14,385 nucleotides of DNA from an uncultured Clostridia bacterium. Its GTDB lineage: Bacteria; Bacillota; Clostridia; Lachnospirales; Lachnospiraceae. The stretch's first letter is position 1. Each line of letters opens with the position of its first letter. The notes beneath the pieces were generated by a model. It did not search any database, was not told the origin of the DNA, and saw only the letters and a list, made by a program, of their open reading frames with translations. The DNA is taken from assembly GCA_937888895.1 (NCBI GenBank), contig CALASV010000001.1, forward strand, positions 1-14,385, in the 5' to 3' direction. A program made the position numbers and the translations under genes. Shown here piece after piece: positions 6,124 through 14,385 of this stretch.

Positions 6124-7398
6124 ATGTTACTAGAGTATATTAATAAAGCAACAACTCCACATCATGCAGTAGAAGTAGGAGCAGAATTTTTATTAAAAAA
6201 AGGATTTACAGAATTAGAACTTGGACAAGCATTTTCTATTCATAGAGGAGGACGCTATTTTATTAAAGCATATAGTACTTCATTGATTGTGTTTACTGTT
6301 GGAACAGAAGTAAAAGAAAATCAAGTATTTCATGTGGCAGCAGCACATACAGACCATCCATGTTTACACATTAAGCCAAAAGCAGAGATGACACCAAGTA
6401 AATATTTGAAGTTGAATGTAGAAGTATATGGTGGGCCAATCTTAAATACATGGTTAGATAGACCTTTATCCGTTGCAGGTCGTGTAGCATATAAAGGACG
6501 AGATGTGTATCATCCAGATACTTGTTTAGTAGATTTTAAGCGTCCGATTGCAACAATTCCAAATCTTGCTGTGCATATGAATCGTAAGGTAAATGAAGGA
6601 GTAGAATTGAATAAACAATCCGATATGCTTCCAATTATTGGTTTGTTTGAAGAACAAATGAATAAAGATAATTACTTCTTAGATTTATTAGCAGAAGAGT
6701 GTAAGATAGCAAAAGAAGATATTTTAGATTTTGACTTATATGTATATGCACAAGAAACAGGAAGTTATGTAGGAATCAAAGAAGAATTGATATCTTCTCC
6801 ACGTTTGGATAATTTAACTTCTTGTTATGCGTTATTACATGGTATTAGTGCAGAGCAAGTAAGAGAAAATGGTATCAATGTGGCTATTTTATTTGACCAC
6901 GAAGAAATTGGAAGTCGTTCGAAACAGGGGGCAGATTCTGCATTGCTTCAGTTAATTTTAGAAAAAATTTATACAGCACTTGGATTTAGTAAACAAGCAT
7001 TGACAGATAGTATTTTAAATAGCTTTTTGTTTTCTGTAGATGTTGCACATGCATTACATCCTCATCGCACAGAAAAGTATGACCCAGTGAATCAAGCACA
7101 TTTGAATGAGGGTATTGTACTTAAATTGAATAGTAATCAGCGTTATACGTTTGATACAAAAGCAGTAGCGATTGCACAGGGAATTTGTGAAGCAGCAGGT
7201 GTCAAATATCAGAAGTTTGCAAATCGTTCGGATATTGCTGGTGGTGGAACACTTGGACCAATTATTTCTAGTTGGTTGCCAATGAATACAGTAGATATTG
7301 GTGTACCAATTTTAGCTATGCATTCTGCAAGAGAATTGATGGGGAGAAAAGACCAAACATATTTGGAAGATTTAATGACAGCATTTTTTACATGGTAA
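6124..7398 (+). CDS. M18 family zinc aminopeptidase (aspartyl aminopeptidase type)
   Basis: 424 residues, the usual length of bacterial M18 aminopeptidases. It is a cytosolic dinuclear-zinc enzyme that removes N-terminal residues from peptides; family members prefer acidic or hydrophobic residues, and the preference here cannot be read. Zinc-site motifs are complete: AAHTDHPCLHIKP (73-85; His75, Asp77), SPRLDNL (225-231; Asp229 bridging), FDHEEIGS (257-264; catalytic/ligand Glu pair), SVDVAHALHP (304-313; Asp306) and PILAMHSARE (395-404; His400). The SDIAGGGTLGPI block (369-380) is also characteristic. Start: AGGAG about 10 bp before the ATG. Probably a single-gene transcript from the promoter at 6063-6091; no hairpin terminator is visible before the chemotaxis gene 106 bp downstream. 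Confidence 0.94.
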   Translation: MLLEYINKATTPHHAVEVGAEFLLKKGFTELELGQAFSIHRGGRYFIKAYSTSLIVFTVGTEVKENQVFHVAAAHTDHPCLHIKPKAEMTPSKYLKLNVEVYGGPILNTWLDRPLSVAGRVAYKGRDVYHPDTCLVDFKRPIATIPNLAVHMNRKVNEGVELNKQSDMLPIIGLFEEQMNKDNYFLDLLAEECKIAKEDILDFDLYVYAQETGSYVGIKEELISSPRLDNLTSCYALLHGISAEQVRENGINVAILFDHEEIGSRSKQGADSALLQLILEKIYTALGFSKQALTDSILNSFLFSVDVAHALHPHRTEKYDPVNQAHLNEGIVLKLNSNQRYTFDTKAVAIAQGICEAAGVKYQKFANRSDIAGGGTLGPIISSWLPMNTVDIGVPILAMHSARELMGRKDQTYLEDLMTAFFTW

Positions 7399-7504
7399 TT
7401 AATGAAATGAATATACAATAAAATCTGTTACAATAGGAAACATAAGTTTTAAGAGTACTTATTTGTGTCAGGTGGATTGAAACAAGAGATGTGGGAGAAA
7501 AGTT

Positions 7505-9193
7505 ATGAAAATTAAAAATTATGAAATTAAAAAGAAACTGTTAGTTAGTTTTGGAATACCACTTGGGTTATTTTTAGTTACAATCGTGGTGTTTATTGCT
7601 GGTGTATTTTATATTCAAGGACAGTTCTCAGATTTTTATACATATACATACGAGCTTTCTAAAAATACACAAAATTCTTGTACTGCTGTACAAGGTGCTG
7701 CAAAGTCAGTGGCATTTTCTATGGTATTAACAGATGAAAAGATGATTCAAGCTTTTCAAGATAATGCAGTACAGTATATGGAGACATTAGAAGTAAATTT
7801 AGAGGAATTAGAAGATATTTATCGTGATGATACAACAAAAATTAAAGAAACACTTACTATAGTAAGTGAGGCAATGGAAGAACGTAAAGATATTGAGAAA
7901 GCAGTTCTTGCAGGTCAACCAGCAGAAGCATTAAATTTGTATATGACAAAGTATGGTCCTAAAATGACAGCAATTCAAACAAACATACAAGAATTGACTC
8001 AAGTAGTAGAAGAATTAGCAACTACTACATTTCTTTCTGGAAGAAGTGGAAGTACATGGATTTTGTTGCTTGCTTTAATTATTAGTGCAATATCTTTAGT
8101 GGCAACGATTGGAATGGCAAAACAGTTAATTACCAATTTAACACAGCCAATTAAAGAGATTGAAAAAGCTGCAAAGGAAATGACAGAAGGTAACTTGACT
8201 GTAACTATAGATTATGAAAGTGAGGATGAATTAGGTAGTTTAGCCCGTTCTATGAAAATACTTGGGGACGATGTTAGTGAAATTATTCAAGATATTTCCT
8301 ATATTTTATCCGAACTTTCGAAGGGACGTTTTAAGGTGACTTCTTCTTGTGTCAATCAATATACGAATGATTATGCAACAATTCTTACTTCTATGCGTGG
8401 CATTTGTGACAATTTGAGTGATACATTAAAAAGTATTGATGAGGCAGCAGAACAAGTTGCTTCTGGTTCAGCACAGTTAGCAAACAATGCACAGATGTTA
8501 GCAGAAGGTGCAACAGAGCAAGCAAGTTCTGTACAAGAATTGACTTCTATGATTACAGATGTATATCATATGTCTGAAAAAAATGCAGAGGAGGCACAAG
8601 CTGCTTATGAAAGAATGCGTGAAGCAGAGATTCAGGCAGATAAGGGAAAACAAAATCTTCAAGATTTAACAAGTGCGATGGATGTGATTCAAGAAACATC
8701 AATGCAAATTCAAAATATTATTGCTTCGATTGAAGATATTGCCTCTCAAACAAATTTACTTGCATTAAATGCTTCTATTGAAGCAGCAAGAGCAGGAGAT
8801 GCTGGTAGAGGTTTTGCAGTAGTCGCTGACCAAATTGGAAAATTGGCAACGGATAGTGCAAATTCTGCGATTAATACAAAACAGTTAATTGAAAAGAGTA
8901 TTAGTGATATTAAAGCAGGAAGTAATATTACAGAAAAGACAGTTGAGGCGATTCAAACAGTACTTATTAGTATGTCGGAGTTTGGAACTATTGCAAAAGA
9001 AACAAGTGATACTTCTAGAAGTCAAGCAAATATGCTCGAACAGATTCAACAAGGAATTGAACAGATTTCTAATACAGTAGAAAGTAATTCTGCTTCAGCA
9101 CAGGAAACTTCTGCAACAAGTGAGGAATTATCAGCACAAGCAGAAAATTTGAAACATCAAGTAGAAAGATTTGAATTGGCAGAGAAAAGATAA
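7505..9193 (+). CDS. Methyl-accepting chemotaxis protein
   Basis: 562 residues of a class transmembrane chemoreceptor that controls a CheA-CheW complex. TM1 is about 13-37. The extracellular part (38-183) is a helical sensor of the four-helix-bundle type with no recognisable ligand motif. TM2 is about 184-203. A HAMP domain follows (204-262; conserved Pro in TQPIKEIEK and DELGSLARSM). The long cytoplasmic coiled coil has the highly conserved signalling tip EDIASQTNLLALNASIEAAR (410-429) and GRGFAVVADQIGKLA (434-448), which bind CheW/CheA, flanked by Glu/Gln/Ala-rich methylation helices. There is no C-terminal CheR-docking pentapeptide. Start: GGGAG 10 bp before the ATG. No other chemotaxis gene is nearby, so this is an orphan receptor relying on a remote che operon. 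A terminator follows at 9291-9326. Confidence 0.95.
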   Translation: MKIKNYEIKKKLLVSFGIPLGLFLVTIVVFIAGVFYIQGQFSDFYTYTYELSKNTQNSCTAVQGAAKSVAFSMVLTDEKMIQAFQDNAVQYMETLEVNLEELEDIYRDDTTKIKETLTIVSEAMEERKDIEKAVLAGQPAEALNLYMTKYGPKMTAIQTNIQELTQVVEELATTTFLSGRSGSTWILLLALIISAISLVATIGMAKQLITNLTQPIKEIEKAAKEMTEGNLTVTIDYESEDELGSLARSMKILGDDVSEIIQDISYILSELSKGRFKVTSSCVNQYTNDYATILTSMRGICDNLSDTLKSIDEAAEQVASGSAQLANNAQMLAEGATEQASSVQELTSMITDVYHMSEKNAEEAQAAYERMREAEIQADKGKQNLQDLTSAMDVIQETSMQIQNIIASIEDIASQTNLLALNASIEAARAGDAGRGFAVVADQIGKLATDSANSAINTKQLIEKSISDIKAGSNITEKTVEAIQTVLISMSEFGTIAKETSDTSRSQANMLEQIQQGIEQISNTVESNSASAQETSATSEELSAQAENLKHQVERFELAEKR

Positions 9194-9290
9194 GTCGAAA
9201 ACAACCTTTACAAATGCTTAAAAACATGGTACGATGTGGAAAGCAAATGTTTAAGGAATGACTTTGATAGGAAGATAATAACAAATAAGC

Positions 9291-9326
9291 AAAGGCTTTC
9301 GTCTTTACATAAGGCGAAAGCCTTTT
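9291..9326 (+). terminator. Rho-independent terminator after the chemoreceptor gene
   Basis: AAAGGCTTTCG (9291-9301) pairs perfectly with CGAAAGCCTTT (9315-9325), loop 13 nt, followed by a short T run. It separates the chemoreceptor from metG. Confidence 0.8.
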
Positions 9327-9447
9327 GATAATCTTTGTGTGAAATGAAAATAAGTTTCTTTGGTTATATTTACTTGAAACGAGTGAACAGTAACTCTATT
9401 TGAAGCATTTTTTAGACGAAAATAATTAATTGAGAGGAGAGCTATAG

Positions 9448-11430
9448 ATGGAAAAGAAGAAATTTTATATGACAACAGCGATTGCTTATACTTCTGGTAA
9501 GCCTCATATTGGAAATACGTATGAAGCAATTTTAGCAGATAGTATTGCTCGTTTTAAAAGATTACAAGGATATGAAGTATTTATGCAGACTGGTACAGAT
9601 GAGCATGGTCAAAAAATTGAAGAAAAGGCAGCAGCAAAGGGTATTACACCAAAGGAATTTGTAGATGGTGTTGCTAGTGAAATAAAGGGTATTTGGGACT
9701 TAGTTGGTACTTCTTATGATAAATTTATTCGTACAACGGATGCTGACCATGAAAAGCAAGTACAGAAAATTTTTAAGAAGTTATATGATAAGGGAGATAT
9801 TTATAAAGGTCATTATGAAGGTATGTATTGTACTCCTTGTGAGTCGTTCTTTACTCCTTCTCAGTTAGTAGATGGCAAATGTCCAGATTGTGGTAGAGAA
9901 TGTCAGCCAGCAAAGGAAGAAGCATATTTCTTAAAGTCGAGTAAATATACCGACCGTTTAATTGAACATATTAATGCACATCCAGAATTTATTCAACCAG
10001 AATCAAGAAAAAATGAAATGATGAATAATTTCTTACTTCCGGGATTACAAGATATTTGTATCTCTAGAACTTCATTTAAATGGGGTGTTCCTGTGGATTT
10101 TGACCCTAAACATGTGGTATATGTGTGGATAGATGCGTTATTGAATTATATTACAGGGATTGGTTATGATGCGGATGGAACTTCCACTGAGCAATTTGAA
10201 AAATTTTGGCCAGCAGATTTACATTTAATTGGTAAAGATATTTTACGTTTCCATACGATTTATTGGCCAATTATGTTAATGGCACTTGATTTACCACTTC
10301 CAAAGCAAATTTTTGGTCATCCATGGTTATTACAAGGTGGAGAAAAGATGAGTAAATCAAAAGGTAATGTGCTTTATGCCGATGATTTATCTAAAGTATT
10401 TGGTGTAGATGCTGTACGTTACTTTGTATTACATGAAATGCCATTTGATAATGATGGTGTCATTACATGGGAGTTATTAGTAGAGCGTTGTAATTCAGAA
10501 CTTGCGAATACACTTGGAAATTTAGTAAATCGTACGATTTCTATGTCGAATAAGTATTTTGGTGGCGAAGTAGTGAATGCAAATGTATGTGAACCTGTGG
10601 ATGAAGAATTGAAAGCATTAGTGACAGCAACTCGTGCAAAAGTAGAAGCAAAAATGGAACAGCTTCGTGTAGCAGATGCGATGACAGAAATTTTCACATT
10701 ATATAAGAGATGTAATAAATATATTGATGAAACAATGCCTTGGGCGTTAGCAAAAGATGAAACAAAGAAAGAACGCTTACAGACCGTACTTTACAATTTA
10801 ATTGAAAGTATTTGTATTGGTACAAGTTTACTTGCTCCATTTATGCCAGAAACAGCGAAGAAGATTTTTGCACAGTTAAATACAAAGGAACGTGCGATGG
10901 AGGAATTATCTACATTTGGCTTATATGAAAGTGGAACAAAAGTAACTGATGCACCAGAAATTTTATTTGCAAGATTGGATGTAAAGGAAGTATTAGCTAT
11001 TGCAGAAGAACTTCAAAAAGCACAGGCAGCAGAATATGCAAAAGAAATGGGTATTCCAGTAGAAGAAAAAGAGGAAGAAGTTGTAATTGATATTGAAGCA
11101 AAACCAGAAATTGAGTATGACGATTTTGCAAAGTTACAGTTCCAAGTTGGTGAAATTATTGCTTGTGAGGAAGTAAAGAAATCAAAGAAACTTCTTTGCT
11201 CACAGGTAAAAATTGGTTCCGAGGTAAAGCAAATTGTGTCTGGTATTAAAGCACATTATACTCCAGAGCAGATGGTAGGTAAGAAAGTAATGGTACTTGT
11301 GAATTTAAAACCAGCGAAGTTAGCAGGTGTATTGTCAGAAGGTATGTTACTTTGTGCAGAAGATGAAAATGGAGAGTTGGCATTGATGACACCAGAGAAG
11401 AATATGCCAGCAGGAGCAGAAATTTGTTAA
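9448..11430 (+). CDS. metG: Methionyl-tRNA synthetase
   Basis: 660 residues. It charges initiator and elongator tRNA(Met) with methionine in an ATP-dependent reaction in the cytosol. Class I signatures are present: AYTSGKPHIGN with the HIGH-type motif HIGN (20-23) and KMSKS (300-304). The connective-peptide zinc knuckle is CTPC (128-131) with CPDC (145-148), so this is the zinc-binding form. An alpha-helical anticodon-binding domain spans about 340-530. The C-terminal residues 555-660 form an EMAP/Trbp111-type tRNA-binding and dimerisation domain (FQVGEIIACEEVKKSKKL, KPAKLAGVLSEGMLL), as in the long bacterial MetRS. Start: GAGAGGAG 9 bp before the ATG. The 120-bp leader after the preceding terminator contains no T-box consensus. 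Ile is almost always ATT (I found one ATC), in contrast with typA. Confidence 0.98.
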   Translation: MEKKKFYMTTAIAYTSGKPHIGNTYEAILADSIARFKRLQGYEVFMQTGTDEHGQKIEEKAAAKGITPKEFVDGVASEIKGIWDLVGTSYDKFIRTTDADHEKQVQKIFKKLYDKGDIYKGHYEGMYCTPCESFFTPSQLVDGKCPDCGRECQPAKEEAYFLKSSKYTDRLIEHINAHPEFIQPESRKNEMMNNFLLPGLQDICISRTSFKWGVPVDFDPKHVVYVWIDALLNYITGIGYDADGTSTEQFEKFWPADLHLIGKDILRFHTIYWPIMLMALDLPLPKQIFGHPWLLQGGEKMSKSKGNVLYADDLSKVFGVDAVRYFVLHEMPFDNDGVITWELLVERCNSELANTLGNLVNRTISMSNKYFGGEVVNANVCEPVDEELKALVTATRAKVEAKMEQLRVADAMTEIFTLYKRCNKYIDETMPWALAKDETKKERLQTVLYNLIESICIGTSLLAPFMPETAKKIFAQLNTKERAMEELSTFGLYESGTKVTDAPEILFARLDVKEVLAIAEELQKAQAAEYAKEMGIPVEEKEEEVVIDIEAKPEIEYDDFAKLQFQVGEIIACEEVKKSKKLLCSQVKIGSEVKQIVSGIKAHYTPEQMVGKKVMVLVNLKPAKLAGVLSEGMLLCAEDENGELALMTPEKNMPAGAEIC

Positions 11431-11504
11431 TCTAGTATTACAATAATGGCATATTTTCGCCAAGTAGTTGTATTTCATTTAAATTTTTTAGGGAATGATA
11501 AAAA

Positions 11505-12206
11505 ATGAAGTATAAAGTTGCGATTTGTGATGATGAAGATGAACAGAGAGAATATTTGCAGGATATTGTAATTACATGGGCAAGGAAGAATTGTTATTTA
11601 GTGGAAGTAAAACAGTATGTAAAGGCAGAATCTTTTCTGTTTGACTATGAGGAGGAAAAGGATTTTGATATTTTGCTTTTGGATATTGAAATGTCCGAAG
11701 TGACGGGAATTGAACTTGCGAAGATTGTTAGGAAAGATAATTTAGCAGTACAGATTATTTTTGTGACAGGATTTTATGAGTATTTTAGTGATGGATTTGA
11801 TGTATCAGCGTTGCATTATTTAATAAAGCCTGTAGATGAGAGAAAACTGTGTCCTGTGCTTGATAAAGCAATTCAAAATTTAGAGTATCGTCAGCGTTCG
11901 GTGTTAATTACAACATCGGATGCCGATGTAAAAATTTTACTTGCAGATATTTTGTATGTGGAAGCAGAGAATGTGTATGTAGTTGTCCATACAAAACAAG
12001 AAATTTATCGTACAAGAATGTCACTTGCGAAATTTGCAGAGCAGTTAGATGAAACATTTTTTAAAGTACATCGTTCGTTTGTTATTGGATTAAAGTATGT
12101 AAAGAAAATTACAAAGACAGAAATTATGATGATAAATGGGGATATTGTACCAATTAGTCGAAAGTTGTATGATGAAGTGCATAGTGCTTTAATAAAGTAT
12201 TTGTGA
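11505..12206 (+). CDS. LytTR family response regulator (AgrA/LytR-like)
   Basis: 233 residues. REC receiver domain (1-125): acidic pocket Asp9/Asp10 in AICDDED, phospho-acceptor Asp60 in ILLLDIEM, Thr88 in FVTGF and Lys108 in LIKPVDE, all in place. LytTR DNA-binding domain (132-233): ILYVEAENVYVVVHT and FFKVHRSFVIGLKYV are typical. LytTR proteins bind as dimers to direct repeats upstream of their targets and usually control virulence, bacteriocin or peptide-exporter genes. It lies 74 bp after metG, with no terminator visible between them, and 155 bp before a GHKL kinase, its probable partner. Ribosome binding site AGGGA about 11 bp before the ATG, slightly long. Confidence 0.93.
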   Translation: MKYKVAICDDEDEQREYLQDIVITWARKNCYLVEVKQYVKAESFLFDYEEEKDFDILLLDIEMSEVTGIELAKIVRKDNLAVQIIFVTGFYEYFSDGFDVSALHYLIKPVDERKLCPVLDKAIQNLEYRQRSVLITTSDADVKILLADILYVEAENVYVVVHTKQEIYRTRMSLAKFAEQLDETFFKVHRSFVIGLKYVKKITKTEIMMINGDIVPISRKLYDEVHSALIKYL

Positions 12207-12255
12207 TGAAGTGGAATGTTAGAAAAAATAGAGATGAGCTTTGTTTTATTTTTCG

Positions 12256-12284
12256 ACATTTCATTTTGTGAAATAATGTTTTTT
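12256..12284 (+). terminator. Possible weak terminator after the response regulator
   Basis: ACATTTCA (12256-12263) can pair with TGAA...ATGT (12269-12279) with a three-base bulge, followed by TTTTTT (12279-12284). The stem is AT-rich and imperfect, so at best partial termination before the kinase gene. Confidence 0.35.
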
Positions 12285-12307
12285 ATCAAGTCGTGGAAAT
12301 AGGAATT

Positions 12308-12337
12308 TTGTCACTTTAGTGATGAGACGTTTAATAT
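12308..12337 (+). promoter_or_regulatory. Candidate promoter of the GHKL kinase gene
   Basis: TTGTCA (12308-12313), 18 bp, TAATAT (12332-12337), 25 bp before the kinase start. A short palindrome TCACTTTAGTGA (12311-12322) sits at the -35 element and could be an operator. Confidence 0.35.
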
Positions 12338-12361
12338 AACATAGCTTAGTAAGGAGAGTAT

Positions 12362-13006
12362 ATGCTGTTTGATAAATTAATTCAGAAACGGGTAGCTTCT
12401 TTTGAGCAGGAAATCATGCAGAAGTATTATGCAGAAGTAGAGAATATGTATCAGAAAATGCGAGGTTGGAGGCATGATTATAGACATCATATTCAGGTAA
12501 TGAAAGTTCATGCTAACAATGGGGAGTATGAGGCAATTTGTGACTATTTGGATATGTTAGATGATGATTTGACGAATGTAGAAACTGTCATTAAAACAGG
12601 AAATCGTATGGCAGATGCGATTTTAAATAGTAAACTTTCGATTGCAATGGAACAGCATATTAAGGTAAAAGCAGAAGCAAATATCCCAGTTGCTCTTACT
12701 GTATCAGAACTTGATTTGTGTATTATTATTGGAAATTTACTAGATAATGCGATGGATGCTTGTTTGGAACTTCCAATAGAAGAACGATTAATTCGCATTT
12801 ATATGGAAATGAAAGGGAATTATCTTTACTTCGCTTTGACAAATACAGCAAGTGGAAAGAAAAAGAAACACTTTAAAACAACAAAAGGAGAAGGACATGG
12901 TCTTGGAATTGCTCGTATTGATGCCATTGTAAAAAAATATGGTGGATATGTGACAAGAGCATCGGAAGATGGGGCTTTCTCTACGGAAGTTTTATTACCT
13001 CAATAG
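12362..13006 (+). CDS. GHKL-type sensor histidine kinase lacking a membrane sensor domain
   Basis: 214 residues of the AgrC/HPK10-like kinase family. The dimerisation/phosphoacceptor helix carries MRGWRHDYRHHIQ with probable phospho-His38. The ATPase domain has the N box IIGNLLDNAMDAC (122-134; Asn125, Asn129) and the G box KGEGHGLGIARI (175-186), followed by GGYVTRASEDGAFSTEVLLP at the end. The kinase core is intact, but there is no transmembrane helix or input domain; full family members have 150-250 extra N-terminal residues. The start is real rather than a misannotation: AAGGAG lies 5 bp before the ATG, and no long frame is open upstream. It would autophosphorylate and pass phosphate to the LytTR regulator 155 bp upstream. 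How it senses is unknown; it may need a membrane partner or respond in the cytosol. Confidence 0.88.
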   Translation: MLFDKLIQKRVASFEQEIMQKYYAEVENMYQKMRGWRHDYRHHIQVMKVHANNGEYEAICDYLDMLDDDLTNVETVIKTGNRMADAILNSKLSIAMEQHIKVKAEANIPVALTVSELDLCIIIGNLLDNAMDACLELPIEERLIRIYMEMKGNYLYFALTNTASGKKKKHFKTTKGEGHGLGIARIDAIVKKYGGYVTRASEDGAFSTEVLLPQ

Positions 13007-13070
13007 AATAAAAAAAGTGCAATTCACATCAAATATTTGATATTTGACAACAAATTGCACTTTTTTTATT
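13007..13070. terminator. Long bidirectional terminator with nested hairpin
   Basis: Perfect 18-bp stem AATAAAAAAAGTGCAATT (13007-13024) / its complement (13053-13070). The 28-nt spacer contains a second perfect stem TCAAATAT (13029-13036) / ATATTTGA (13040-13047) with loop TTG. The A and T runs make it work in both directions. It begins immediately at the kinase stop and ends 37 bp before the ABC gene. Confidence 0.88.
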
Positions 13071-13107
13071 TTTTTATGATAGACTTTTGGTAAAGGAGGT
13101 TGAGAGC

Positions 13108-14340
13108 ATGAAAAAATATTCAAAAATAGGTAGTTTAGTGTGGGCGTTGAAAAAGCTTTGGAAGTTAGATTGGCATTTTGTAGGTTTTATCTTTTTGTCT
13201 ATTCCAGTAACAGTAGTACTTCCATTAGTGGAGTCATATTTTTCTAAAGTGTTAATTGATGAAATTGGAAAGGGTGTTTCTTTTGGAAATTTAGTAGTTT
13301 TAATTTTAATATTTTCAATAGTAATTTTACTTTTGAAAATATTAGACAGATTTGTAGGAAGTCGATGTTTTGCAAGGCATTATTATCCAACATCTGTTTA
13401 TCAGTCTGAATTAGATGAAATACAAAGTTGTCAAACAGATTATGAAAATACCGAAAAACAAGCGTTTCAAGAAATAAGTGGTTATATATGGGGAGATGCT
13501 TGTGCTGGTAATTGTTCATTAGAATTTTTATGGAAAGATTGTTCTAATGTGTTAATACATGTGATTGGAATAGTTGCGTATATTTCTTTATTAGCATTTT
13601 TAAATCCGATTGTTTTTTGTGTGATTGTAGTAACAACGATTGCTTCTTATTTTTTTACTCGATGGCAAAGTGTATATTATGAAAAAAATAAACATCATTG
13701 GGAAAAAGAAAATAGAAAAAAAGATTATTTACAATTACTTTCTCGTAATCTTTCTGTGGCAAAGGATATTAAATTGTATGGCTTGGAAGATTGGATAAAT
13801 AAAATGATGCAAGACTATCAGTTTTATGTTGTGATGTGGAATAAACGATGTAGTTTACGTGGATTGTTTGCTTCTATTTTAGCTGGAGTTATGACATTTT
13901 TACAAAATGGTGTTGCTTATGTTGTTTTAATAGGTAGTTTATTAGAAGGAGAAATAACAGTAGGTGAGTTTGTATTTTATTTTGGTATTGTTGGAAGTGT
14001 TGCAGGATTTTTGCAAAATATTATGGATGATGTTGCCAAATTAAGTACTCGTGCAGATAAAATTATATATTATCGAAAGTTTTATGATTATCCAAATGTA
14101 TTTCATTATGGAACAGGTTGTGATTTACCAACTGCACCTGTCAAAATAGAATTAAAAGATGTTTGGTATCGGTATGATGGGGCTGAGGATTATATATTAA
14201 AGGGAATTACGCTTACAATACAAGCAGGAGAGAGTCTTGCTTTAGTTGGTGTCAATGGAGCAGGAAAAACGACCTTAGTGAAGTTAATTTGTGGTTTATA
14301 TAGACCAACAAAAGGAGAAATTTTAGTAGGGGGTTTATAG
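13108..14340 (+). CDS. ABC exporter (fused membrane and ATPase domains), prematurely ended after Walker A
   Basis: 410 residues; complete relatives are about 580-600. It is an ABC exporter half-transporter of the peptide/multidrug type. Membrane domain 1-330 has six hydrophobic segments (about 24-44, 59-80, 147-165, 166-183, 253-280, 285-305). The ATPase domain begins near VKIELKDVWYRYDG (345-358) and has Walker A GVNGAGKTT (381-389), but the frame stops at TAG (14338-14340) after GEILVGGL, before the Q-loop, signature and Walker B. It therefore cannot hydrolyse ATP as it stands. The stop follows a GGGGG run (14329-14333); the frame reached by one extra base stays open to the window end, but its residues do not convincingly resume the family. 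Start: ATG 13108 with AAGGAGG 8 bp upstream; the TTG at 13087 is too early. Context: next to the LytTR/GHKL pair, suggesting a regulated exporter. Confidence 0.85.
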   Translation: MKKYSKIGSLVWALKKLWKLDWHFVGFIFLSIPVTVVLPLVESYFSKVLIDEIGKGVSFGNLVVLILIFSIVILLLKILDRFVGSRCFARHYYPTSVYQSELDEIQSCQTDYENTEKQAFQEISGYIWGDACAGNCSLEFLWKDCSNVLIHVIGIVAYISLLAFLNPIVFCVIVVTTIASYFFTRWQSVYYEKNKHHWEKENRKKDYLQLLSRNLSVAKDIKLYGLEDWINKMMQDYQFYVVMWNKRCSLRGLFASILAGVMTFLQNGVAYVVLIGSLLEGEITVGEFVFYFGIVGSVAGFLQNIMDDVAKLSTRADKIIYYRKFYDYPNVFHYGTGCDLPTAPVKIELKDVWYRYDGAEDYILKGITLTIQAGESLALVGVNGAGKTTLVKLICGLYRPTKGEILVGGL

Positions 14341-14385
14341 CTGTTATGGGAAAACTTAAACAATCTTGTAAAATGTTCCTTATTT

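Noticed and set aside
9194..9447. T-box or riboswitch upstream of metG
   Set aside because: I looked for a specifier-type leader and the T-box TGGNACCGCG core; only a terminator for the preceding gene is present. GGTACG at 9232 is not followed by the rest of the motif.
11446..11508. 20-codon open frame ending in an ATGA overlap with the response regulator start
   Set aside because: No ribosome binding site before its ATG and no recognisable peptide (not AgrD-like, no double-glycine leader); most likely chance, although translational coupling cannot be excluded.
1..14385. CRISPR arrays, tRNA or rRNA genes, transposases, phage genes
   Set aside because: No evenly spaced repeat series, tRNA cloverleaf-like CCA-ended segment, rRNA sequence or mobile-element protein was seen.

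Overview
The window comes from a low-GC Firmicute, most likely a clostridial gut bacterium of the Lachnospiraceae type. This rests on the strong AGGAGG-type ribosome binding sites, A/T-ending codons, the gene families present (clostridial-style SH3/SleB cell-wall hydrolase, small alarmone synthetase, LytTR/GHKL two-component pair) and U-tract hairpin terminators. Species cannot be fixed from the sequence alone.

Layout. Positions 2-1858 (+): the 3' three quarters of typA/bipA, followed within 10 bp by a GNAT acetyltransferase and a terminator. Positions 1859-2299: non-coding, holding a large nested palindrome (2127-2220) and a minus-strand terminator (2238-2288). Positions 2300-3370 (-): a cyclophilin-type peptidyl-prolyl isomerase lipoprotein whose last ~48 codons are not cyclophilin but the conserved C-terminal tail of a glutamate synthase small subunit (GltA/GltD family). 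Positions 3371-3800: AT-rich divergent intergenic region. Positions 3801-4559 (+): small alarmone (ppGpp) synthetase. This gene is bracketed by two copies of a 42-bp hairpin-forming direct repeat (3404-3445 and 4609-4650). Positions 4648-5904 (-): secreted SH3-SH3-SleB cell-wall hydrolase, convergent with the synthetase across a perfect bidirectional terminator. Positions 6124-7398 (+): M18 aminopeptidase. Positions 7505-9193 (+): methyl-accepting chemotaxis protein. Positions 9448-11430 (+): metG. Positions 11505-12206 and 12362-13006 (+): LytTR response regulator and a short GHKL histidine kinase. Positions 13108-14340 (+): ABC exporter that stops just after Walker A.

The gene content is mostly housekeeping plus a probable signalling/export module at the right end (AgrA-like regulator, membrane-less GHKL kinase, ABC exporter). 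The point that most needs a second look is the chimeric gene at 2300-3370. Its junction near 2446 coincides with a change in codon use: typA and the glutamate synthase tail use many C-ending codons, while everything to the right, including the equally housekeeping metG, is strongly A/T-ending. Either a genuine recombination/transfer boundary captured a gltA 3' end in frame, or the contig is a join of two genomes. The sequence alone cannot decide between these.
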